Assembly (NCBI RefSeq): GCF_043290135.1
Contig: NC_134705.1
Coordinates: 36,397,771 to 36,461,770, forward strand
Length of the DNA stretch: 64,000 nucleotides
Direction: 5' to 3'
Source of the DNA: Rhipicephalus microplus
Lineage: Eukaryota; Arthropoda; Arachnida; Ixodida; Ixodidae
A model generated the notes under the pieces. That model worked only from the letters and a program-made list of their open reading frames with translations. It did no database searches and was not told where the DNA came from. The position numbers and the translations under genes are program-made. Positions 11,304-21,636 of this stretch are shown in pieces. Each line of letters starts with the position of its first letter. Position 1 is the first letter of the stretch.

Positions 11304-11984
11304 ATATATTTGATGAGTGAGTGTGAATGATTCCAACATTTTTTCTAAGCTATGCAGGGTGCTGCTCAATAAGCACGCAGAGACAGGGTAAATGTAAAGT
11401 GGTTTAGTTGGGGAAGAAATGCGTTCAGAAAAGTAGAAGAGTGCTTCAGTTGGCCAGAGAAGTGTTGCAATAATAAGCAGGGCCATCGGTCATCTTACAT
11501 TTGATGCGCTGCAGAGAAAGACACTGACCAGGAAAAAATTAAAAATAACACAGTGTGATGTTTTGCATACCAACCAGTTCCTATTGCAACCTTGATAGGG
11601 CATCAGTCAGTCAGTCTATGACGAAGACTTATTATATTATGCTGTGCAGTCACTGAGGAGGTGTTTTGAAAGAAAGTCTCACACAGTGACACTGAGAAGA
11701 AACAAACATTCACCGACTGCCGCAGGGGAGCCCCTGGGCAACACTGCAGTCTAAATGGGGGGGGGGGAGGGGACAAATTGGGCTGGTAATTAAATTATTG
11801 TTTGAAGTGTTGGATATTCTGGAGTGCCTGAGTTTCATGCTTGTGATGAGCAATACTTTATTGTTTCACCATTATCTTTAAGCTCATCTGAGTTTCTCAT
11901 GATTTACCTAGCCATATATTCAGACTAAATTATTACAATAGCAATGAGACAGACACTTTCAACAACTGCTACTTTTGAACATAA
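11304..11984. other. No gene seen
   Basis: AT-rich flank of the LTR element, with a G-rich tract (11 G, A, 4 G) at about 11757-11772. Confidence 0.5.
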
Positions 11985-12165
11985 GAGCGCAGTTACGTGT
12001 GCTGGTGCGTGCTATTCAGATAACTATCACTACACGGCTTGTTTACGTGGTGTGCTCTGAGCTCTTTCTATTCATTGAAACTACTGACAGCACGAAAACC
12101 TCTTCATTCTCAGAAGCGCTCACATTGGCTTTAACCAGCGTTTTGTTTCTTGAGATCAAATCTGA
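11985..12165 (+). repeat. Dispersed repeat, copy 2 of 2
   Basis: Inverted match of 6305-6530; see that entry. The homology ends around 12160, near 'ttttgtttcttgag'. Confidence 0.6.
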
Positions 12166-13271
12166 AGAGTTAGCTGCTAATCCTACTGTGATAGCATTCG
12201 TATTTGCTCCAATTTCATTCATAGCGTCATGCTTGTGACATAACTCTAAGCTCAGACTTTATCTTTGCACCCTGACCGCGATTCGCTGGTGTGCTAATAC
12301 AGGGTTTCAACAGCCGAAATACAATTTGGGGCAATTTTTGGAGAAGCAAAGTGTTAGTTTTGCAGCAATAAAGTCCAAATTCGAAGCAGGTTACGAAAAA
12401 AACACATGCATTTTTTACCATGACGTAGCGAATTTAGAGCAGTATTAAAAAGAAGGCTTACATTTACATAAAAAATGTGTATAAATCATTCAACATCACC
12501 TAACTTGTGCAGTGTGAGCATGAGGCCCACTATTTTAATAAAAGTAGTGTTTTGTACCACCTCGTTGAGGAACCAATAAGTAAGTCTATATTAGCATTTA
12601 CTGCACATGTATTAGCATATACTGCACATGACAGACCTTGAGAATTTCAATATCAATCTGCCGAGCTCGTGAACTTGAAATTTGGGAGATTCGTAAAACC
12701 AAGAAGTAAGAGTGGCGAAAAAAAACTGGCGCACAATTTAGTTTGTTTCTGTAGGAAAGCATAAATCTCATACACTGCTTGAAATGATTGCCAGTAGCTT
12801 ATGTAGACGTCAGTGGTAATACTGATTCTGACAATCGATTGGTGTACAAACACATGAGTAACTGGGCAAAATGTGCAGTGTCCCACTAGCACGAACAGAC
12901 CCTTGTAAATCTCAACAGGCTTTCTCGTGGGGCATTGGTGTAGTGCCGCTAAGGTGGCTCAAGCAACTTTAGAACAAAAGCCAACAAATTTTCTTACCGC
13001 TCACCACCTTACTACCCCCTTCCTTTTCTTCTTCGTGGAGTTAGGTGCCTATTCGCATCCTTTGCAAGGCGCGTTTGATCAGATAAAGAAACAATGGCGT
13101 ATGCCCGTTGGCCCGGTGACGGTACCACATATCTATCGTCCGGACCGTAGCAAGGGCGACGCATCTTCAAGAAAAAAAAAACAGTTTTATGTGCCCCTGC
13201 TGAGGCAATCAACGCCAGGGTTCGAAGCTCGTCGAGCTTGTTCGCGCCTTAATAAGCCACAAGTGGTTTTT
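12166..13271. other. No gene seen
   Basis: AT-rich, no domain-bearing ORF. A short direct repeat 'tattagcat(t/a)tactgcaca' occurs near 12590-12627. Confidence 0.4.
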
Positions 13272-13925
13272 AGATGCGGAGCATCTTATACTCGCGCCTT
13301 GTAGTGCGCCGTCCGCGCCGTCCGCGCCGTCCGCACCGCTTCTCGAACATTCGACAGCTGACGCGCGCGCATGCGCCGTCGCGCCGTCGCCCACTCTTCC
13401 ACCATCTGTGCATCCCTTCCTCCTCTACACACCGCGCGCGCTTCACTCCTCCACCATCTGTGCACCCTTCCTCCTCTACACACCGCGTTCGACATCTACA
13501 ATTCTCCTGATTCTCCAGTGGACGCGCATGTGGCGTCGCGCTTCGAGAACATTCAACAGCTGACAGTGCATGCGCCGTCGTGCTGTATATATACTCAAGG
13601 TCGGCGCTCGCTCGCTCAGTTGCCGCTCGTCGGTTGGTTTGTACGGCGCGTCGACGTCCAAGGTCGCGGTGAAATGAATTCCAACGAATCCACAAACACA
13701 ATGATCGACGTCCCTTCGACCAGCGCCGCCCTTTCGCATACGTGTGTACGTGTTCACTCATTTAACACCCCCTCCTACAACCACGTTAACCAATTTAGCC
13801 ATCGACCCAAGTAAGTCGCAATTTAACACCCCATTTCACAACCACGTTAACCAATTTAGCCATCGACCCAAGTAAGTCGCACTTTAACACCCCGTTAACC
13901 AATTATATGGTCCGCATCTTCCTCA
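13272..13925. mobile_element. GC-rich MITE-like unit with short terminal inverted repeats
   Basis: The left end AGATGCGGAGCAT is mirrored near 13921 as a minus-strand AGATGCGGACCAT, suggesting imperfect terminal inverted repeats. Inside are (GCGCCGTCC)-type short repeats, two copies of a 'ccaccatctgtgca' block, a core promoter at about 13586-13620, and about 2.4 copies of a 61-bp tandem repeat at 13761-13900. Composition is much richer in CpG than the flanks. ORFs on both strands (up to 163 aa) are low-complexity. No transposase is seen. Confidence 0.45.
13586..13620 (+). promoter_or_regulatory. TATA box plus TCAGT initiator
   Basis: TATATATA starts at about 13586. An arthropod-type initiator TCAGT sits at 13616-13620, about 30 bp downstream, which is the canonical spacing. 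CpG-rich sequence follows. This could be a promoter carried by the repeat. No supported coding sequence follows; a short ORF from 13674 is unrecognised. Confidence 0.35.
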
Positions 13926-14948
13926 GTGTTCCCCCGAGGGAAGCTGCGGGCAATTTTTTTCGCAAGAAACTTTACACTTACCGCGAAGCGTTGCTGGCTA
14001 CATCAATGCATTTTGATCTTGAAGTACCGTCGCCCCACCGATACGTATCCTTTGCGGTCAGCAAACCAATGGGCATGCAGTGATGTTACTTTATCTGGTC
14101 GGTCACGTCTCGCGAATATAGGGCGGGTGCATAGATTATTTTAAGCATATTCCAGGCTCTATACTTTGGGTCTGCGCGCCTTAACTGGTGGCGCAAGCTG
14201 CAGGTGGCCGATGTGGCCTGCACAGCTCACCGAATTTAAAAAACCTGAAAAAAAGAAAGGTTGGCTAGGAATTTGGGAGCAGATTGGCCCAATTTCAAAA
14301 AATTTCACGGATATGGCGCAGCTCGGTGCAACAATCAGGAATTGTATGAAATCGGCGCAGCTATTTCACTCCTGCTCAAACGACCTACTCTTAAACTGTT
14401 CAAGCTATAGCAGTGCATTGTGGGGGCTGTTAAGTCAGCCACTTAAATTTACGCGGTGACTGACTCCTATTAAGAGGTTTGGACAGTACCTTTTCTGGAC
14501 CGTGTAGCCACTTTGCCATTAATGAATAAGGCAGGTCTGCAGGTGTTTGTAAACTCTGCATTATTTCAGAGCACTGTGTCACTTTGAGGAGACCTGGCAA
14601 GTCCCAAACTTTCACGTATTTTTGACCTTATTGTGGTCATTTTTGAGCATTTAATAATGATAGTTACCAGATGTTTGTACTTATTTGTTTGTAGTTCTGT
14701 GTTCTATCGAGCGAACCAAAATATGGTTTATTTTACGAAAAAATTGCGCTCTTTTGTTTACTCCTGTACTTGTTTTTAGACAGGTTTTGTACATTTTTCA
14801 TTGCATCAAGTAAAATTGATTCTAAAGCATTCCATTTCAGTTCAGTACACTACCATCTACTGCTTGAGTTAGTTCACAAGCAATCAGCATTACATCTTTT
14901 GCCATTTTAAAATTATCATAGTGACATAACAAAACAATTCATTTCTAG
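13926..14948. other. No gene seen
   Basis: Contains 'ggcgcagctcgg'-type segments that recall generic tick intronic repeats. A 97-aa ORF (14166-14459) is unconvincing. Confidence 0.4.
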
Positions 14949-15126
14949 AATATGGAGTACCGTTTATATAATGGAAATTTTGAGAGACTGCTGCACCTCC
15001 CTGGCATTTTTGAAAAAGAAGTGTGCAAACCATGGGTTGCCATTGCTGTACTGTTTAGCAAATGACGTGGTGCAATACCTAGACTGGTTCAAGTGGAGCA
15101 TGTTAGCCAAACAAACTCTTAGATAC
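14949..15126 (+). CDS. Putative exon of unknown gene
   Basis: A frame of 59 codons follows a pyrimidine-containing acceptor (ttcatttctag) and ends at a GTGTGA donor-like site at 15127. The peptide has a natural-looking composition, for example 'MEILRDCCTSLAFLKKKC' and 'LDWFKWSMLAKQTLRY'. I recognise no family. The same region is also open on the minus strand (115 aa), so this is weak. The exon would end in phase 0 and does not join directly in frame to the candidate at 15446, so another exon or another gene model would be needed. Confidence 0.25.
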
Positions 15127-15445
15127 GTGTGACAGCTCTGGTTGTCCCACATAGCACTAATGCAGCAAATGAGTGCGCATGCAGCATGAATCGTTCTTTT
15201 TTTTAAATTGGTGCCACCTATACTGACACTGGTTTCTTGTCTTCTAAAGTTTACCGAGACATTTTCAGCTAGCATCAGCATTGTACGGGGTAACCTGAAA
15301 TTATCCAGCATAACGGGGGATATTTATTGCAGTATAAATCATGCTTCAACTGTTTTGCTCCAAGATACGTTAAAGAACACCCTTGTCTTAACTTTTCTTT
15401 TTTAAGGTTTTTGAGTTTTCACACTACTGTTATTTTTCTCTGAAG

Positions 15446-15563
15446 GTACCCAAGAGAGCTGTATGAACGTGCTGCAAAAGCACCTGTGCATGAATACCCC
15501 ATCCTTAGGGACTACATGGACACAGGCTACATAAGTACAAACTCTAAGGCAGGAAAGTGTTAA
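15446..15563 (+). CDS. Putative terminal exon of unknown gene
   Basis: A strong acceptor (gttatttttctctgaag) precedes a frame of about 38 codons, including 'YPRELYERAAKAPVHEYP' and 'LRDYMDTGY', that ends in TAA. Frame choice rests on openness and composition alone. No family recognised, and no donor or poly(A) signal is clear. It may be a remnant of a gene or of a transposase. Confidence 0.25.
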
Positions 15564-15707
15564 AAGGGTGTGTGTTTGTTCTTTTGGGGACTAATGGGGC
15601 CTCCACAATGATTAATTCCTTTAGAGACTAACGGCACCGGGTTTAATAGTTAGTCTCCACAGACAATTTCAAGAGAATAACATTGAGTCTTCACACTTAC
15701 ACCTTAG

Positions 15708-15867
15708 TCATTACCGGTTGTAGGCCCGTGTGCTCAGATTTGGGTGCACGTTAAAGAACCCCAGGTGGTCGAAATTTCCGGAGCCCTCCACTACGGCGTC
15801 TCTCATAATCAAATGGTGGTTTTGGGACGTTAAACCCCACATATCAATCAATCAATCATTACCGGTT
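15708..15867 (+). repeat. 5'-truncated tick SINE with target-site duplication
   Basis: SINE sequence at 15720-15855 (136 bp, lacking the tRNA head) ends in 'atcaatcaa'. It is bracketed by a perfect 12-bp duplication, TCATTACCGGTT, at 15708-15719 and 15856-15867. This defines the insertion exactly and shows that headless copies are inserted by reverse transcription that stopped early. Confidence 0.9.
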
Positions 15868-16310
15868 AGTCCCACAATTTGCCTCAAAAGCCTTACATTT
15901 AGTCCTCACATTTGCACCTTATAAGGCAGCTGTTAATGCCGCACATTTACACGTGACCACGCAACCATTTGTCCTTACAGTTGCACCTCTCCGGACGAAC
16001 GGTTGATCTACTCAAATAGTCCGAATGAATGAACTTTTTATCCCTAGTTCAAACATTGTTTTTAGTTATTTTCCGTCAGGCTTAATACTTTTTTCGCCTG
16101 TTTTTCTGCGCAGTGAGCAACAAATAGCGCAGAAACGAACACGCGAAAAAGTAGTTAGGCACCTATGTGTTAACGTTACCGCAGTCACGGCAACAAGGAA
16201 AGACAAAAGTGAGAGATTAAAATCGTTTATTCTTCTACATACCCATGAAGGTTCTCATTTTTTAAGTGAATTCGTGGTGAAGTGTACAAGTCAAGTCTCG
16301 TTGTCGCATC
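15868..16310. other. No gene seen
   Basis: AT-rich flank without recognisable features. Confidence 0.4.
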
Positions 16311-16780
16311 TTGTTCACTCCTTGTGGAGCTCCTTCGACGAAAGCGATAGATGACAGGCATTGCAGACGCCAGCGCATGCAGACTTCTGTCTGTTGTATT
16401 CCCACGGCTGTTCGTACAATAAGATTGTAAAAGTAGTGAGACACATGAGACAGAAGATGAAAACGCACGCATGCGACAAGTACGTGCAAGTTAATAAAAA
16501 CATGCGTGTAAAATATGGCACATAAATAACTTTACCTTCACACCTCGTACAGTCCCCGTGAAGCTGCTCTGACAAAAGGGATGTATGACGCATCACAGAC
16601 GCCAGCGCACACAGCCTTCAGTACGGTGTGTGCCCACGGCTGCACAATAAGTATTTAAATTAGTGAGTTACACGTGACAGAGGATGAATACGAACGCATA
16701 TGAGACATACGTGCACGGTAAAAAAACGTACTTGAGATATGAAATGCTAATAATTTTACCGTGATGTCACACATTGTCAT
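16311..16780. repeat. Diverged tandem repeat, about 235-bp unit, two copies
   Basis: Two adjacent diverged units start near 16311 and 16547. Shared blocks include 'cagacgccagcgca' and 'cccacggctg', together with a 'gtgagacacatgagacagaa'-type segment. No coding function is apparent. Confidence 0.6.
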
Positions 16781-17132
16781 AGAATAATTTCAATCCCCGT
16801 AGTACAACAGCTTAGGAACGGCGGCTGCAGCCAAAACTCCGCAAACTACCGTGCCACAACAAGTCGGCGAGTTCTAAGCGAGGGACGTCGTTCAGCTCGA
16901 GCAAGCGAACGTGAGACCAAACACGGCGCTGCACGCGGAGTGTTTTCCGCAAGCGAACTTTGAAATGGAGAGCGAGCGTACACTTGGCCGCCACGAACAG
17001 CGCCGAGCTGATTTGGAGCTAGCGCCAAAGAAATCGACGGTTATGCGGCCCTTTTTCACTAACTCGAGCGAGTGCAGGTGCAGCGCGTAAACACGAGTCC
17101 GCCGCCGCGGCCAACGGACGGCGCCGAGCTGC
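16781..17132. other. GC-rich flank of LTR element
   Basis: CpG-rich sequence between the tandem repeat and the ORF candidate at 17133. A minus-strand ORF (16892-17572) runs from here into the LTR and is probably fortuitous. Confidence 0.35.
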
Positions 17133-17346
17133 TTGCGACCGACTGACGGGGAAGCCAACTGTAAAATTCGCAACGTGTTTTCAACAACTCCCAACACAGC
17201 GACGAGGTCTCTGCCTAATATTGTGAGCCCTGAGCTCATCGCGGTTGCGAAGACAGGCGAGCACTCGATGAGCGACTGTACGGGAGGCCGACGGCAATTT
17301 CGGCCCGTTTCCAGGCGGTCGCTAAGTACAGGCGAACTGCAAACGC
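17133..17346 (+). CDS. Candidate ORF interrupted by the LTR element, left part
   Basis: An open frame of 71 codons reaches the insertion site. If the LTR element and one copy of its ACGC target duplication are ignored, the frame continues at 22390 to a TAG at 22485-22487, for about 103 codons in total. It starts with TTG in my reading and no upstream ATG is obvious. No domain is recognised, and the region is GC-rich, where long chance ORFs are common. It could be a disrupted exon or a coincidence (one chance in three for frame). Confidence 0.2.
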
Positions 17347-18096
17347 TGTTACGACGCGCGCCTCCGACGACGTTACGAAGGGCGCTACGAATCTCACCGC
17401 TGCAACCCCTGTTTACGAAAGACGGCGACGCCAACACGGTCCCGAAGGCGCCACTGCTTCGAACTCCGCCGGGAAGGTCACCAGCCGTTTGGTAGCGTAG
17501 GTTTCTCAGCTCGCGACTGCTTCTGCGCAGAGCTGATAGACGAGCGGACGAGACGACGGTGAGTTTAAACAAGGTTTATGTACAGCATATATACAGAGGC
17601 GTTACAAATTCGGCACTGGGGCCGACAGAGACTCGAAGAGCCGAGCTCTCCTCTCTAACACATAGGTCTGCTCTTAAATGGGTCCGCTGTAAAAAGGGGT
17701 CTCTCTCGACGCGCCGCAGGGCTTCTTTTATATGCCCCGGGTCCAACCCGAAGGTTCAACCCGAAGCGCCGCTGGTCGCGAGGTCAGAATCCTCCAATGA
17801 GGGCGCCGCTGGGCCGCGTACTTCTTTCTCATCGAATCTGGAGAGGCTGCGCTGCAAGTGGCTGCACCCAAGGACGAGTGACGTCGCCGCGCATTGCGTC
17901 AGCAGCCCCCCAGACAGGAAGACGCGAGTTGTTTACTCGAAGGGCTCGCTGGCTGCGCTGACTCACTGCACGTGCGCGCCAGAGAGGCGCCGCGCGTGTT
18001 TACGCCGTTGAGTTGTTCGCTTCAGGCGGGCTGGCCTTGACACAGATTGCCTTTTTCAGAGGCACGGACGTTCGCTGTCGACTCGCAGGCATAATA
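17347..18096 (-). repeat. 3' LTR (minus-strand element)
   Basis: Plus-strand start TGTTACGACG. The inner end reads ATAATA where the other LTR has ATAACA, so the terminal TG of the sense strand is mutated. The LTR contains a TATA-like 'gcatatatacag'. Confidence 0.85.
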
Positions 18097-18873
18097 GCAC
18101 CCCCACCGCCAGACAATGCGCCGAAAAGACGAGCTGCTTCCACGTGGCTTGGATGTCAGGCGCGCTCGTTCGCCAGGTCCCTCCAGGTTTGCCTCCAGGG
18201 CCATGGGGAGAATGCAGCTCCAGACTCTGTTCCGGGAACACATCCCGTTCTTGAGGACGGATCCCAGCTCCACTGGCTTGTCGCCACAACTTGCCGGCCA
18301 GTTTCGCTCGTCTCTGACGATCCTTGGTTTCAGCACTTGTCGATGGTTCTGCAACTTGTCAAGAACGGTTCGACAACAGACAACACACGACACAAGCAAG
18401 CGCCCTCAGTCACCCGACAGAACACCAGACAAGGTATAGTACAACATATACCTAGCTTCGTGTCTTTCAGAATTTTGTTCCCTCTACATCAAGAGGTACA
18501 TGTGGGACACAAGACTCTTAAAATGAGAGGTCGATTTTTTACACGTACAACAACGTAACGAATAAGAATACAAGAAACTTGGCTCCTTGAGCTCACTCTG
18601 GACGAGAGTGCTCAGCTAAGGTCGTGATGAGGTCAAAATTTTGCCCCGAATCGCCAGCGAGAAACCGAAAGGTTGAGAAGGTACTAGCTAGAACGCACTG
18701 CTCAATGCACCTGCATTAGCGTTTAGCTTTCCTTTTTTCTTTAGCGAACGTCAAATTGCGCTTTCGGAGTATCACGCTCCATCTCCGTAACCGGCCACTT
18801 TTAGGCGACGATACCTATGTGGTACCAAGAGCTGCTCACACTTGCGACGTTGCACAGGGGAACAACGATACGG
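18097..18873 (-). other. 3' untranslated remnant and polypurine tract
   Basis: The sense strand has GGCGGTGGGGGTGC directly against the 3' LTR, a plausible polypurine tract. The rest is untranslated or deleted-pol sequence. A few degraded RT N-terminal codons ('PYRCSP') lie just beyond the in-frame stop near 18872. No RT core is present. Confidence 0.55.
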
Positions 18874-19716
18874 CTAGCTACGGATTGACTCCTCACCGCT
18901 TAGCTCGATATCGTGTTCGATCACCCTCGTGTTTCCGGGGCGGTCCGAAAACACATCTCCAAACTCGAAAACAATCTTTCTCAGGTCCTCCTTCTGGACT
19001 TCACGTAACCTAGGCTCTAGGTTCAACTGCTCCAAGGTTACCTCCAATTCCCTTTCGATTACCTCACTAGAACTACAAATTTCTGCTCCCTTTTCGTCTG
19101 AAGCATTCAAAAGCAGATTTACGACTGCTTTCAAGTTACTGTGGTAAATTTTGTTCGGCCGCCTTCCTAATTTCACCTCATAATTCGTATCGGAAAGCTT
19201 CGATATTACATTGCCGGGCCCTTCCCAATGAACCTCAAGCTTGTTCCTTTTGGTCGGCTGCAGCAGCATTTCCTGATTAGCAACTTCAAAAGCGCGCTTC
19301 TTCGCCGATTTGTCGTTGTACTCTTTCGACAACACTTGTGTAGCCTTCATGTGGCTTTCCACTAGATCTTTCGTTTTAATCGAGAGGTTCTCACGTTGCT
19401 CTCGAATGAGCGTCTCTCGATCAACCCTCGACAGCTCGCTCCAACTTTCCGCTACAGGCGAGAGCGTTGCAGCCCTCTCGCTCTGACTCAATGGCGCCAT
19501 GTCGTCTCCCCCCGCTACGCATACCGCGCCGGTCGCTTCGGCGACGGGCCACTCGAGTGACGGCTCACATGACTCACGCGGAAAATTTCCTGTTTGAGGT
19601 GCCGTCGACTCGCCGCCAAGATCACACAGATCTGCAGCTTTTGAACTTGTTTCACCACAAAGAACAAGATCAAGCTCTCGCGAAAGCTTCCGCGCTTGCG
19701 ATCGCGTGAGGGCCAT
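18874..19716 (-). pseudogene. pol: Integrase C-terminus fused to RT N-terminus
   Basis: This 280-codon frame holds the end of protease/linker sequence (about 1-100), then an integrase C-terminal segment. That segment has a GPY/F-type motif 'LEVHWEGPGNVISKLSDTNY' at about 160-179 and 'IYHSNL' at 190-195. The RT N-terminal 'FGDVFSDRPGNTRVIEHDIE' then follows at about 252-271. Integrase immediately before RT is the Gmr1-like order. The catalytic DDE core and zinc finger of integrase are missing from the space before residue 110, so an internal deletion has occurred. Translation ends at TAG shortly into RT. The Met start is not native; the frame continues from the protease across a one-base frameshift near 19722. 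Confidence 0.7.
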
Positions 19717-19721
19717 GTACG

Positions 19722-20390
19722 CTAAGTTGGGGAGAACGATTTACCCTGTTCTTTGAGAAGCTGCTCTGAGTTGTTGGAGAAAAGATAAGGAAAACGATCG
19801 GGAAGCGCGGCAGACACAGCCGCTTCGGTGCGAAACTTACTGAACGGGCCTTCAATGACAACCGTGGCCATTGGTAAACAAGCACTCTTCTCCTCGGCAA
19901 CTTGCCTGATCCACGCGCATTTTCCTGTAAAGTCATCCGGAGACACCAATGAAGGTTGGACAACATCCATGGTTGCCGCTGAGTCACGAAGTGCTCGACA
20001 CGTTTTCCCATTCACCCTAATTTCTTGGAAATACGGCTCCAACAACCGCATGTTTTTTTCTGATTCTCGGATTGTTGCGAAAGCAAACTTTTCCTGACAG
20101 TTTATCGCGATGTGCCCTTCCTTTTTGCAGTTGTAGCAGATTAGTGGCTTCCGTGATTCAAACGTCCGTGTGGTAGAAACCTCACTCGATTTCTCCGCTT
20201 CCGTTTGCCCTTCCCCTACAGTGTCATTCGTAAGAGACGGGTCCTTCTTGAAATTACGGTGCGGAGCGGGTTTTCGTTGATGAGGTTTCCTTGAAAAGCC
20301 CTCTTTCCTTTCATCCTTTTCAACGCGCACTGCCCTGCTATGCAACTTTCGGCGAGTATAATACTCCTCAGCTAACTCTGCTGCCTTGTT
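19722..20390 (-). pseudogene. gag-pro: Gag zinc knuckle and retroviral-type aspartic protease
   Basis: Numbering from the Met at 20345, a CCHC knuckle (C70, C73, H78, C83) would bind element RNA. A protease domain follows, in which the catalytic D-S/T-G is written DSAAT (D121), so the usual glycine is alanine. Whether that is a lesion or a family trait cannot be told from one copy. The frame joins the capsid frame upstream only across a frameshift near 20385, and the pol frame downstream across another near 19722. Broken copy. Confidence 0.7.
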
Positions 20391-21271
20391 AGCTGCTGTA
20401 CTTCACCAAGTTTGTCCTGCAGCCAAAGTTTGGCATCCTCCTCGATGCAGCGGTAGAATTGCTCCAATGGAACGCATTCCACCACTTTATCGCGGTCGTC
20501 ATAAACACCTTGGCCCATGAGCCATTCAATTAAATCAGCTTTAAGACGAAACGCGAAGTCAACGTGTGACTCATTCCCCTTTCTAGCATACCGGAACCTT
20601 TGCCTGAAAGCCTCGGGTGACAACTTATAACGTCTCAAGAGCACTTCCTTAACCTCGTCATAGCTCTTAAACGCTTCCCTCGACAAGCAAGTTATCGCGT
20701 CGGACACTTCGCCGGGAAGAAGAGCTAACAGGTTCTGCGCCCAAAGAGACCGCTACAAAACGTTTCGCTCACAGACGTATTCAAACTTGACGTAATACTT
20801 CGCCATGTCCTCGCCTACTACGAACGGTGGCAGTTGGTCCCGAATTCTAAAACCACTGACCTGAATCGTCAGAGAAGCTACGCTAGGCGCCTGTGAACAC
20901 TGCAGTATTGCCAATTCTATTCGTTTCAACTCGAGGCGCTCCTGTCTCTCGGCTTCCTCACGGCGTTCTCGCCTTTCAGCTTCACGAACTTCTCGCCTTT
21001 CAGCTCCTTCACGTTCGCGAGCTTCTCGCCTTTCAGCTTCTTCACGTTCGCGAGCTTCTCATTTTTCAGCTTCTTCACGTTCGCGAGCTTCTCGCCTTTC
21101 AGCCTTCTCGCGGCGTGCTTTGATATCCACCCAGGCCTTATCGACTTCCTCAGCCGACACTCCCTCATTCTTCATGATCTCAAGGATCGCTTGTTTTCGT
21201 TTCGCACAGCCCAAAGTAATGCCGAGTTCTTCACAAATTTCGATGAGTTCCTTCACTTTAAGGTTCTTCAT
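20372..21271 (-). pseudogene. gag: Gag: coiled coil and SCAN-like capsid
   Basis: Gag begins with 'MKNLKVKELIEICEELG' at 21271, an N-terminal segment followed by an Arg/Glu-rich coiled coil of repeated 'EAEKREAREREE'-type units (about 20930-21160). The capsid follows at 20372-20750. It has 'RFRYARKGNESHVDFAFRL' and 'FYRCIEEDAKLWLQDK', a helical SCAN-like region that assembles particles. Lesions seen: an in-frame TGA at about 21059-21061 (a CGA-to-TGA change in one repeat unit), a stop near 20755 and a frameshift near 20385. Confidence 0.7.
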
Positions 21272-21565
21272 CGTTCACACTAGCCTCTTGCTGTTTGCCC
21301 CTGTTAAGAATTTACTTGCCGTACCCACTATAAGTCTACTAGCAAGACGCGCAAGCAATTCTTCACACTCCCGTGTTTACCCCCTCCGCATTAACTTTGG
21401 TTTCAAAGCACTTCGACTTTGCTTGAAACGATCGATCAAAGCTCACTTCATTGCTTCACATAGCCCTTCTCTAAACTGCTACAACCTGAGCTAGAATAGT
21501 CTGGTGAACTGAGGGGAAAACATCAGGCACTCACCGCAAAGATGTCGCTGACGCCGGCCGATCCC

Positions 21566-21635
21566 GCAGCTGCCAACCACTGTTACGACGCGCATCGATG
21601 TCGCTGACGCCGGCCGATCCCGCAGCTGCCAACCA
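21566..21635 (-). promoter_or_regulatory. Duplicated primer-binding site
   Basis: The sense strand carries TGGTTGGCAGCTGC just inside the 5' LTR; its complement ends in CCA, fitting a tRNA primer. A 56-bp unit (21541-21596) containing the last LTR bases plus the PBS is repeated at 21597-21652. There are therefore two PBS copies, at 21566-21579 and 21622-21635. Confidence 0.65.
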
Positions 21636-21636
21636 C

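Noticed and set aside
13270..13761. 163-aa minus-strand ORF and overlapping plus-strand ORFs
   Set aside because: Low-complexity peptides from GC-rich tandem repeats, open in several frames at once.
16892..17572. 226-aa minus-strand ORF starting in the LTR
   Set aside because: It runs out of the LTR into host flank. The other LTR copy gives a different continuation. No domain.
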